Shown one piece after another: positions 1-5,472 of a stretch of 5,472 bases of DNA; position 1 is the stretch's first letter; every line of letters begins with the position of its first letter. The notes under the pieces are model-generated. The model worked only from the letters and a program-made list of their open reading frames with translations. It had not been told where the DNA came from and did not search any database. The stretch is from Parachlamydiaceae bacterium (lineage in GTDB: Bacteria; Chlamydiota; Chlamydiia; Chlamydiales; Parachlamydiaceae), in the NCBI GenBank assembly GCA_013817115.1, contig JACDDG010000188.1, forward strand, positions 1 through 5,472. Direction: 5' to 3'. Position numbers and translations under genes: made by a program.

Positions 1-16
1 TTTTAGCGATGTTCTA

Positions 17-32
17 TCCCCCGGTAGGGGGA
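17..32. repeat. Hairpin 1 of the GC-rich block
   Basis: A 6-bp perfect stem (TCCCCC with GGGGGA) closes a GGTA loop. It has the same CCCC-GGTA-GGGG core as the hairpin at 94-111. It is not followed by a T-run on the plus strand, so it is not a convincing terminator. Confidence 0.7.
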
Positions 33-41
33 ACTGTTAAT

Positions 42-75
42 AGCCCCGGGTGCAGCGATAGCGGAACCCGGGGTT
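42..75. repeat. Hairpin 2 of the GC-rich block
   Basis: CCCCGGGT at 44-51 pairs perfectly with ACCCGGGG at 66-73. The stem extends outward by a G-U pair (43/74) and an A-T pair (42/75), giving about 10 bp. The 14-base loop contains two short complementary GC dinucleotides (55-56 and 61-62) around GATA, which could add a small inner stem. Confidence 0.7.
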
Positions 76-93
76 CGGATCATTACAAAACGT

Positions 94-111
94 GCGCCCC
101 GGTAGGGGCGC
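94..111. repeat. Hairpin 3 of the GC-rich block
   Basis: A 7-bp perfect stem (GCGCCCC with GGGGCGC) closes a GGTA loop, repeating the core of hairpin 1. The following bases (CAGAAAGCC) are not T-rich, so a plus-strand terminator role is unlikely. Read on the minus strand, the stem is followed after three bases by only four T residues. Confidence 0.7.
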
Positions 112-376
112 CAGAAAGCCACCTAAGTGCGTAGCCGCCGCTGTAAGCTTTCCACACGTTGCTTGATGCGAGCGGCAGAGCCTTAGCTGTGGACTACAAA
201 AAAAAATAAGGGCAATGTTATATGCATTAATTTTCAAAAAAATATTGAGTTAAAAGCCTGAATGACGTGCAACATTTTGCCACCAATTTTACTTGCTGGT
301 TAGGTTAACTTTTTCTCGCTTGGGCAGTCAAATCTTTTTAATACAAATCCCCTGCTTCAATATTACTGCTAATTGA

Positions 377-404
377 TTGCACATTTGAATTTAAATCATA
401 TAAA
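377..404 (+). promoter_or_regulatory. Candidate sigma-70-type promoter, distal alternative
   Basis: TTGCAC (377-382) is followed after 16 bases by TATAAA (399-404, five of six matches to TATAAT). It would give a leader of about 140 bases for the gene at 550. It is an alternative or second promoter to the one at 447-475, with equally weak support. Confidence 0.2.
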
Positions 405-446
405 AATTTTAAATCGCAACACCTACTAACATTCAGAATATTTAAC

Positions 447-475
447 TTGCATACAAATAATTTTTGTTATATCAT
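447..475 (+). promoter_or_regulatory. Candidate sigma-70-type promoter, proximal
   Basis: TTGCAT (447-452, three of six matches to TTGACA) is followed after 17 bases by TATCAT (470-475, five of six matches to TATAAT). Transcription would start near 482, giving a leader of about 68 bases before the ATG at 550. Spacing and direction fit, but sequences like this arise easily in DNA this AT-rich, so this is only a candidate. Confidence 0.3.
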
Positions 476-534
476 AAACATTACTAACCTCAATAATTCG
501 AAATTAACACAATTCGGAAAAAACATAAACATAA

Positions 535-538
535 CGGA
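535..538 (+). promoter_or_regulatory. Weak ribosome binding site of the giant gene
   Basis: CGGA lies 11 bases before the ATG at 550 and is the only purine-rich Shine-Dalgarno-like motif close by. It is poor in sequence and rather far away, which suggests modest initiation or a leader-independent mode. An in-frame stop at 532-534 excludes any start further upstream, so the ATG at 550 is the best choice. Confidence 0.35.
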
Positions 539-549
539 TCATTTATAAC

Positions 550-3500
550 ATGAACAGTACTACCAAATCTTTAAGCGAAAATTTAGATAGACTAAATGAA
601 CTTTTAAAATTAATCGATTTTCCCGCAGATAAAAGTCAAAGCGATGCCATGCAGCCTATTCGCGAATTACTTTCATCCATTGATTTCAAAAATGATAAAA
701 TGGCTAGCAAAATAGTAAAATTTTATGTATTTAAAACTGATGCCACTCAAAAGAATAGCGAAAAAACTGCAAAATATCATCAAATATATACAGACCTCAT
801 TAAGCTTTGCAATCAAAAAACCTACTTAGATGGAGTTGAATCGTGCTGGATCACCGACGAGAGTGTTGACAAACTTCCTAATTTTCATCGTATAAAAAAA
901 ATGAAAAATGACCCGATTCCTTCGAAAATGGTGTTTCACATCCATGCAAATGAATTTGGGGCTAATAATCAATCGCTTGAAGGATATACTTCAGCTGCGA
1001 CTTTAGAGTATTTGTATTCCTATTTATGCAAGCGTACAGACCAGGAGCTTCCCATTTATGGCCTCTCCAAAGAGACTTTGGACTCGATTGCCAATGCTTT
1101 GGAATTTGCGAAAAATTTCACAGGTTTAGAAGAAAAAATTGCAAACGCATTCGATAGTAACCAACCGCTTCTCTTACCTGGTGGCTGGAGCGGAGCTCCC
1201 TCAGGCCACGCTATGTACTATGAAATCATCCCGGAAAGTAAGGAGAAGGCCACTTTTCGATTGTTCAATCTAGGTGCCGGATCGAATCTCCACTTTGGGG
1301 GGATCGTCGGAAATAAAACGAAAAGACTTCCACACATCGACTTTACAGGTGTTTCTAAAGCGATTCTATTAAATTCAAACGTAATAAAGGCTCTAAAAGA
1401 ACTTCAAGAAAATGCTTTCTTTCCCGGCACTAAAGATAAGACTGAATACAATGAAGGCGACATTTATCAGGGACTTAAAGCACTGCTTTCACCCGAAGGT
1501 ATAGAGACTTATGAGTCAAAGGCCTCTATTGAATCCCTAAAGACAACCCAGTATTCAGGAATTTGTGCGTGGCGTTCGTTAATGGCTTTTCTTTCCACCA
1601 AGATGTCAAAGGCAGATTATAAGTTATTTATTTGTGACATCAAGTTACAAAGCCTAATAGATAAAATTTCCAGATGCCAGAATGAAGTTTTCTCAAAAGC
1701 TGAGTGGCATTTGCTAAAAAAATCGCATCAGAAACTATCTAGGACGATTGTCAAAGCCTTTGAAAATGCTGTGATTGGAAAACAGTATGCACTTTATGCA
1801 TGTGCTAAAGTGCATAAGATCTCTAAAACAATCGAAAAAAAGAAAGATCAAAGCTTCAAACCAAATCTTATCGAAATAAAACCGAAAAAAAAAATTGGGA
1901 AATCTCAAAGGGTTAAGAAAGAACTTATCCATGAGGCCACCCCACCTTTAAACGAACAAATAAATAATCTTGAAGGAGCGATAAATCTGCAGCCATGCAC
2001 TTTTCTCTATCACAAAATTAAAGAGTTAAATGTGGAAAAGATCGCTAATGCCTTCAAAGAATTGCTCTCTATCGCAAAAGTAGCCCTGCAAAATAAGGAA
2101 CACCACGCATTAAATATTTCTTTAATCGATTTAATGTGCCGGCTTGATTCTAGGATCCTTATTGAGAGCTTAAAAGATAATCCTGAGGGAGCCAAGGAAG
2201 CTATGGAAGATCTTGGAAAGTTATCCAAAATTTTCTTCGAGACCTGCTTGCGAGTTCCGGAAGCTTATCTCATTCATCCCGACCGGATTTTTGCTTTGAC
2301 AAAACTATTATACCTGCAACAGCAGCTTGCGATGATTGTAGAGCCTGAGCATCTTAAAAATGTATCTTTTGCGCTGGATTCCACAAAATTTGCTCAACTC
2401 TTGGAAATCAACGCCATCGATTTCTTTTTTCAATTAAGCGATGCTCATATGAATCATGAGTTTTATAAGATGGAAATGTGTTTAACACGTCCCAACTTTA
2501 ATGATTCTTACTTTGAAACCTATTCTTTTAATAATGATAGAGATCTGTCAAACAGTTCTAATCTAACTTTTAAATTTAAAGATTTACAACAAATACTACA
2601 AGGATCTATCAATTCAAACATTCAAAAAATGTTTCCAACATTACTACAGCAATTAAAGGATGAGGATCCGCAATTTGCTTCTTTACACACGCCCCAACAA
2701 AGCGCCCGCATCTACGCCAGTGATAGGCTTCCGGAATGGTTTAAGGCATTACGCGACACTCATTTATATCTGCTACAGATTAAGTTTGACTGTATAGCTA
2801 ATCCTCCTACAGCTGAAATCGATTGTTCTCTTCAATTTGATGTATTTATTTTTAACCATCACCAAAGGCATGAAGGTGTCGTTTATTTTTGTTTAAAAGG
2901 GTTATCCGGAGATCTCATTAACCAATATCCCGAAGTAAAAAGAATTCGCGAAAGACCTGAATCGCGATATGAGGGCTTGTTTAGACCTTTTAAATGTCTA
3001 GAGCTGAGCAAAATTTTTGAGCATTTGCAACAAGATCATAAAAAAAATAACGAATTTTCACTTTATAGCGTGAAAATATCGAGAGAGAAAGAACTATTTG
3101 CCGATCACGTTAGTAATCACTCCGGACTTTCCGATGAATCATTTAAAGAACTTAGGCATATTTTTCTAAACAAAGAGATTCGCATTCCCGAAACCTTTTC
3201 CTATTTTGTTAAATACCCCGCTAAGCTTTCGGATCCTGATTATCAAACCATTTTTGCTCTTTCTATGTTTCAAGGAAAAGAACTTTATAACGCTTTGTCA
3301 ATACCTGGTTTTGCTGATTGGGCAGAGAATTTTATTCAAGGTCTGATTGATCGGCATATGAAAGAGGAAAATATTCAAGCTACAGTTTTTCTTTTGCGAA
3401 TCTCCCGCATTTTCAAAGGGTATTCTTCTAAAGAAATGCGGAAACAAAAGGAACTCGAAAAAATACAGAAGGAATTAGAAGAGAGAGGGTTGCAAGTTCG

Positions 3501-5472
3501 AGTATATAAAACAATAAATGAGAGCTTAGACTTTGAAAAGTTTAAGGAGTTTGGACGCCTGATATGGAATGAAGAAAAAATAAAAGAGTCGGGCGGTAGC
3601 GAAGAGGATATAAAAAAACTCACGGCATATTTTGAAGAGCATAAGATAGGCCCTGAAGAGCTACTCACAATTTATGCCAAACTTGAGGAAATGTATTTAG
3701 AAATTGAAAGAAAAGTCAGTGAAGTACTTAAAGAACTGGAGAACCTAAAAGAGTTGGGGGATGAAACAATAAAAGGTTTAAAGTTGCTTTTAGAGAAAAA
3801 GGGGTTAGAAATTGAAGAGAAAAGTGTAATTTATGCTGAGCTAATTGCTTCCCTATCGAAGAAAAAGCAATTGGGATTAAACGAAGTATTCGAACTGCTA
3901 GCAGGAACAGCATTTCTGCAGGAAAATCCCGTACAGGCAAAATGGAGCTGCCCTCAAACAAACAAAGAGGTCAGAGATGCTATCCACATTCATGCTAAAA
4001 GTATTCATAGTGGATTAATTGACTCCTTAGGAAAGCCAAATGTGGGGTTGTTGAATAGTTTGGCTTTGAACCTAAAAGGTCAGGAGGAGCAATCTTGGGA
4101 AGTAGTCGAAGTTATGGGAGAATTCCCCCATTTTATCAGCAATGGCGAGCCTTCAATTACTTACTTTCCATTAATTGGAAGATTTGTAAAAAAAGATTCA
4201 AAAGTACTCTTGCCTACAGATATACGACAACACCCTCATTTTAGACAGCTTTTCAAAGAAGTTAACGAATCTTCTGCAAAAGGAGCAAATCTTTATGAAT
4301 TTACTAGTAGCTCAGGCTTCAAAACTCTACTTCGAAAACAAGGGGATGTTTTAATTATTGAACAATTAAGAGGAGCTGATTGGTATCGGTTTATTCCCCG
4401 TGAAGCCTTTCTTAAAAAAAATGATTATAGAAAAAAACCTTTGAAGAGCATCCTACGCAGTCGTCATCTTGTTCATAATTTCAACCATTGGCAAGCTATA
4501 AAGGGTTCAAACATTATAATTGTCGATCCAACCTTAGATAAATGCTTCGCTATTGCTTACTCGGATTGGTTCGGCGTTGAGTATATTGAGCGCTCTTCTG
4601 ATCGTTTGTTTTTGGGAAAGGCACAAAGCATGCTTAAAAATATTGAAGAGTCCTCCTTTATTCATGAATGGTATCAAGAGCAAGATGGTCAACTGAAGGA
4701 AATAGAATTACCCCGCTTTGGCCTGTCGTTTACTTATGACTCAAATCAATCTCGTATTTATGCCGATCAATTTGCTGAGGAAGGCTATTTCTTAAGTGCC
4801 GAGCAATATATTCCTACTCTCGGGGCTTTCACACACTTCCTTCTAATCGAAAATGATGCAGGGCAGAAAAAAGCATTGATTCCTAATCAATGGCTGCAGA
4901 AGTTGAGTTCATCACCCGACCAGGAAGCATTAAGTCCCAAGTATTCCATCGATCAAAATTTGGCGCCTGAAAAAGCGTTTAAACAAAGCTATTCTCTTTT
5001 TACAGTTAATAGTGAAGGGAAACTTGTTTCAGAATCAAAAAAGGCAAATCTCTTTTTAGCATATATTTTATCTGCAATGCAAGAGTACGAACAAGCAGCC
5101 GAACTTTTGCGGAAACACGCTCCTAAGCTGAATCGTTATAACAAAGACGAAGAGATTTTGCTGACAAATATTATCGCCCTCGGAAAGATTACCGGGGATC
5201 ATTCCGGCAATGGTATTGCAGCACGTTTGTATGCTAGCTACCTTCTGATAAAAAATCAGGCAGACCACAAACACACAGTCGATGAAAAGCTCAAAAAAAA
5301 TTTAGTGCCTCTTCTCAACGATTATCTATCGCACTATTGTAACATCACAGATTTAAAGCTCACAAAACAGGAAGAGACGTTTCTTGTCAAATTCGCACTC
5401 AATGAAAAATATGACACTAAATTTTTTATAAGGTTGGCTGAATTAGACTCAGATTATGTTAAGCACTATCTC
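550..5472 (+). CDS. Giant protein, N-terminal 1641 residues (DUF3638-type family suspected, cysteine peptidase-like N-terminal domain)
   Basis: One frame stays open from ATG 550 to the window edge, 1641 codons with no stop, so the C-terminus is missing. An in-frame TAA at 532-534 fixes the start region. There is no signal peptide or obvious membrane segment, so I expect a cytosolic or secreted soluble protein. In order I see: a helical, polar N-terminus (1-150); a segment with His220, Asn240, Gln334 and Cys339 in clan CE cysteine peptidase order (about 190-375); a Lys-rich linker (420-457); a long, mainly helical middle; a Glu/Lys-rich coiled-coil-like stretch (961-1105); a module with LPRFGLSF at 1387-1394 and QYIPTLGAF at 1419-1427, which recalls the conserved region of DUF3638/DUF3645 giants; and a TPR-like stretch (from about 1498). 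Known: DUF3638 proteins are very large, occur in eukaryotes and, as I recall, environmental chlamydiae, and their function is poorly defined. Inferred: a host-directed or ubiquitin-related enzyme. The family match is from memory, not a search. The reading frame is certain; the function is not. Confidence 0.95.
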   Translation, partial: MNSTTKSLSENLDRLNELLKLIDFPADKSQSDAMQPIRELLSSIDFKNDKMASKIVKFYVFKTDATQKNSEKTAKYHQIYTDLIKLCNQKTYLDGVESCWITDESVDKLPNFHRIKKMKNDPIPSKMVFHIHANEFGANNQSLEGYTSAATLEYLYSYLCKRTDQELPIYGLSKETLDSIANALEFAKNFTGLEEKIANAFDSNQPLLLPGGWSGAPSGHAMYYEIIPESKEKATFRLFNLGAGSNLHFGGIVGNKTKRLPHIDFTGVSKAILLNSNVIKALKELQENAFFPGTKDKTEYNEGDIYQGLKALLSPEGIETYESKASIESLKTTQYSGICAWRSLMAFLSTKMSKADYKLFICDIKLQSLIDKISRCQNEVFSKAEWHLLKKSHQKLSRTIVKAFENAVIGKQYALYACAKVHKISKTIEKKKDQSFKPNLIEIKPKKKIGKSQRVKKELIHEATPPLNEQINNLEGAINLQPCTFLYHKIKELNVEKIANAFKELLSIAKVALQNKEHHALNISLIDLMCRLDSRILIESLKDNPEGAKEAMEDLGKLSKIFFETCLRVPEAYLIHPDRIFALTKLLYLQQQLAMIVEPEHLKNVSFALDSTKFAQLLEINAIDFFFQLSDAHMNHEFYKMEMCLTRPNFNDSYFETYSFNNDRDLSNSSNLTFKFKDLQQILQGSINSNIQKMFPTLLQQLKDEDPQFASLHTPQQSARIYASDRLPEWFKALRDTHLYLLQIKFDCIANPPTAEIDCSLQFDVFIFNHHQRHEGVVYFCLKGLSGDLINQYPEVKRIRERPESRYEGLFRPFKCLELSKIFEHLQQDHKKNNEFSLYSVKISREKELFADHVSNHSGLSDESFKELRHIFLNKEIRIPETFSYFVKYPAKLSDPDYQTIFALSMFQGKELYNALSIPGFADWAENFIQGLIDRHMKEENIQATVFLLRISRIFKGYSSKEMRKQKELEKIQKELEERGLQVRVYKTINESLDFEKFKEFGRLIWNEEKIKESGGSEEDIKKLTAYFEEHKIGPEELLTIYAKLEEMYLEIERKVSEVLKELENLKELGDETIKGLKLLLEKKGLEIEEKSVIYAELIASLSKKKQLGLNEVFELLAGTAFLQENPVQAKWSCPQTNKEVRDAIHIHAKSIHSGLIDSLGKPNVGLLNSLALNLKGQEEQSWEVVEVMGEFPHFISNGEPSITYFPLIGRFVKKDSKVLLPTDIRQHPHFRQLFKEVNESSAKGANLYEFTSSSGFKTLLRKQGDVLIIEQLRGADWYRFIPREAFLKKNDYRKKPLKSILRSRHLVHNFNHWQAIKGSNIIIVDPTLDKCFAIAYSDWFGVEYIERSSDRLFLGKAQSMLKNIEESSFIHEWYQEQDGQLKEIELPRFGLSFTYDSNQSRIYADQFAEEGYFLSAEQYIPTLGAFTHFLLIENDAGQKKALIPNQWLQKLSSSPDQEALSPKYSIDQNLAPEKAFKQSYSLFTVNSEGKLVSESKKANLFLAYILSAMQEYEQAAELLRKHAPKLNRYNKDEEILLTNIIALGKITGDHSGNGIAARLYASYLLIKNQADHKHTVDEKLKKNLVPLLNDYLSHYCNITDLKLTKQEETFLVKFALNEKYDTKFFIRLAELDSDYVKHYL
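1117..1674 (+). other. Putative clan CE-like cysteine peptidase domain within the giant protein
   Basis: This covers residues about 190-375. It starts with LLLPGGWSGAPSGHAMYYEI (208-227), containing His220 in a Gly-His-Ala context at the edge of a likely beta strand. A second strand leads into FNLGAG (239-244) with Asn240. After about 90 residues comes QYSGICAWRSL (334-344), with Gln334 five residues before Cys339, which is followed by an apparent helix. The order His, Asn, Gln, Cys matches clan CE (Ulp1, YopJ, adenain, chlamydial deubiquitinases); classical papain-like enzymes run Gln-Cys-His-Asn. Enzymes of this clan cleave ubiquitin or ubiquitin-like proteins, or act as acetyltransferases. 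The 94-residue gap from Asn to Gln is longer than in minimal Ulp1 domains. A circularly permuted papain-like fold (LRAT/YaeF type, His before Cys) is the main alternative. Confidence 0.45.
1807..1920 (+). other. Lysine-rich linker of the giant protein
   Basis: Residues 420-457 contain 15 Lys/Arg among 38 positions, with the densest part KPKKKIGKSQRVKK at 444-457. The segment separates the peptidase-like domain from the helical middle and looks disordered. The basic cluster resembles a nuclear localisation signal, but AT-rich genomes produce Lys-rich linkers from poly-A codons, so composition alone could explain it. It contains the A10 run at 1885-1894. Confidence 0.6.
1885..1894 (+). other. 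Ten-A homopolymer inside the giant gene
   Basis: Ten consecutive A residues encode Lys446-448 and the first base of Ile449. It is the longest homopolymer I noticed in the gene and a potential site for polymerase slippage or length variation. One extra A would end translation at the TAA at 1914-1916 (455 residues). One A fewer would end it at the TAA at 1949-1951 (466 residues). As sequenced, the frame is open. Confidence 0.7.
3430..3864 (+). other. Glu/Lys-rich coiled-coil-like helical stretch of the giant protein
   Basis: Residues about 961-1105 are dominated by Glu, Lys and Leu with helix-like hydrophobic spacing, for example EMRKQKELEKIQKELEER at 962-979 and LEIERKVSEVLKELENLKEL at 1049-1068. 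Gly/Pro breaks such as SGGSEED (1014-1020) and IGPEE (1033-1037) divide it into two or three helices. The plus strand is noticeably purine-rich here compared with the flanks. It probably forms a helical bundle or coiled coil; I assign no specific function. Confidence 0.55.
4699..4899 (+). other. DUF3638-like conserved module of the giant protein (tentative)
   Basis: Residues about 1384-1450 include ELPRFGLSF (1386-1394), then a turn and GYFLSAEQYIPTLGAFTHFL (1412-1431), then KKALIPNQW (1440-1448). From memory, DUF3638/DUF3645 giants of fungi and other eukaryotes show the same succession: a Pro-Arg-x-x-Leu-x-Phe strand, a short segment ending in a Gln, a Gly/Thr-Leu turn, a beta strand, and then a Val/Ile-Pro strand. 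The alternating hydrophobic pattern fits beta structure. This is a recalled resemblance without an alignment. The defining DUF3638 domain would be expected further downstream, outside the window. Confidence 0.4.
5041..5229 (+). other. TPR-like helical stretch of the giant protein
   Basis: Residues about 1498-1560. ANLFLAYILSAMQEYEQAAE (1499-1518) has the helix-turn-helix spacing of a tetratricopeptide-type hairpin (Ala/Leu/Tyr positions, then EYEQAAELL). A second helical pair follows around 1533-1548, then a GDHSGNG loop (1549-1555) and another helix. A single hairpin is weak evidence for a true TPR array. In the proposed family the segment after the LPR module is also helical. The next part of the protein is cut by the window edge. 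Confidence 0.35.

Larger units (their letters stand above)
11..197. repeat. GC-rich hairpin repeat block (REP/MITE-like, possibly a structured RNA)
   Basis: This block is about 58% G+C by count (115 of 197 for positions 1-197), against about 29% in the next 300 bases, and the change is abrupt at about 197. It contains at least three strong hairpins (17-32, 42-75, 94-111). Weaker long-range pairings in the right part are 131-134 with 194-197, 137-142 with 171-176, 151-155 with 189-193 and 123-127 with 182-186; some of these are mutually exclusive. No reading frame in it looks like a protein. I recall similar hairpin blocks recurring in intergenic regions of Chlamydiae and Planctomycetes, where they generate spurious small ORFs, but I could not check this. 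I infer a dispersed non-coding repeat, perhaps mobilised in trans. A structured RNA or the remnant of an element extending left of the window are alternatives. The left boundary is uncertain because the window starts here. Confidence 0.6.
198..549. other. AT-rich non-coding region upstream of the giant gene
   Basis: This is 352 bases without a credible gene. It starts with a run of nine A (198-206) directly after the GC-rich block and is about 29% G+C over 241-540. It holds palindromic AT tracts (for example ATTTAAAT at 389-396), TACTAAC repeated at 424-430 and 482-488, and AATTCG repeated at 495-500 and 511-516. The composition makes such short repeats expected by chance. The region probably carries the promoter and leader of the gene starting at 550. 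I found no tRNA, riboswitch or terminator I could support. Confidence 0.7.

Noticed and set aside
94..111. GC-rich hairpin as a rho-independent terminator of an upstream gene
   Set aside because: No T-run follows on the plus strand, and on the minus strand only four T residues follow after a gap. The hairpin also belongs to a larger repeated structure.
1..197. tRNA or rRNA fragment
   Set aside because: There is no cloverleaf with T-loop and acceptor pairing and no rRNA-like conserved segment that I recognise, despite a GC content that could suggest a stable RNA.
37..237. Minus-strand 66-residue reading frame starting with TTG at 237
   Set aside because: It runs through the GC-rich hairpin block, starts at a weak codon, and its translation (Pro/Arg/Cys-rich, PLPGRTFCNDPNPGFR) is of the kind produced by repeat DNA. 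I judge it spurious.
1735..1932. Minus-strand 65-residue frame rich in Phe
   Set aside because: It lies entirely inside the giant gene, and its Phe-rich sequence is the antisense of Lys-rich codons. No gene-like start signal was seen.
2010..2228. Minus-strand 72-residue frame
   Set aside because: It is antisense to the continuous giant frame and has no recognisable domain.
3375..3961. Two minus-strand frames of 97 and 77 residues (3375-3668 and 3728-3961)
   Set aside because: Both are Ser/Phe/Leu-rich antisense shadows of the Glu/Lys-rich segment of the giant protein.
5068..5274. Minus-strand 68-residue frame with a hydrophobic, Cys-containing sequence
   Set aside because: It is antisense to the TPR-like part of the giant frame, with nothing to support an independent gene.

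Overview
The window looks like part of a low-GC genome from an intracellular bacterium. My best guess is an amoeba-associated member of the Chlamydiae (Parachlamydia/Protochlamydia/Waddlia/Simkania type). This rests on three things: the AT-rich coding sequence, a very large single-gene protein that resembles the giant DUF3638/DUF3645-type proteins I recall from environmental chlamydiae and eukaryotes, and a GC-rich hairpin repeat upstream of a type I have seen scattered in Chlamydiae and Planctomycetes genomes. None of these could be tested by a search, so the taxonomy is an inference; another protist-associated bacterium such as a Legionella relative is possible.

Layout. Positions 1-197 hold a compact GC-rich block (about 58% G+C by count) built from hairpins, two of which share an identical CCCC-GGTA-GGGG core. 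I see no credible gene there and read it as a non-coding dispersed repeat or a structured element. Positions 198-549 are very AT-rich (about 29% G+C over 241-540) and non-coding; they hold the upstream region of the next gene, with two weak promoter candidates and a poor ribosome binding site. From 550 to the right edge (5472) a single plus-strand reading frame runs for 1641 codons without a stop. It is the N-terminal part of a giant protein whose C-terminus lies outside the window.

The giant protein begins with a soluble, signal-peptide-free N-terminus. It then carries a segment (about residues 190-375) whose conserved-looking residues His220, Asn240, Gln334 and Cys339 occur in the order His-Asn-Gln-Cys. 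That is the order of clan CE cysteine peptidases (Ulp1/YopJ/adenain and the chlamydial deubiquitinases). A lysine-rich linker follows, encoded partly by a run of ten A residues. Next come a long helical middle, a Glu/Lys-rich coiled-coil-like stretch (about 961-1105), a module that resembles the conserved LPR-[x]-L-[x]-F region of DUF3638-type giants (about 1384-1450), and a TPR-like helical stretch near the right edge.

The most interesting hypothesis is that this is a giant, possibly host-directed, protein with an N-terminal cysteine peptidase or deubiquitinase-like domain. Slippage on the A10 run would release almost exactly that domain as a separate product of 455 or 466 residues.
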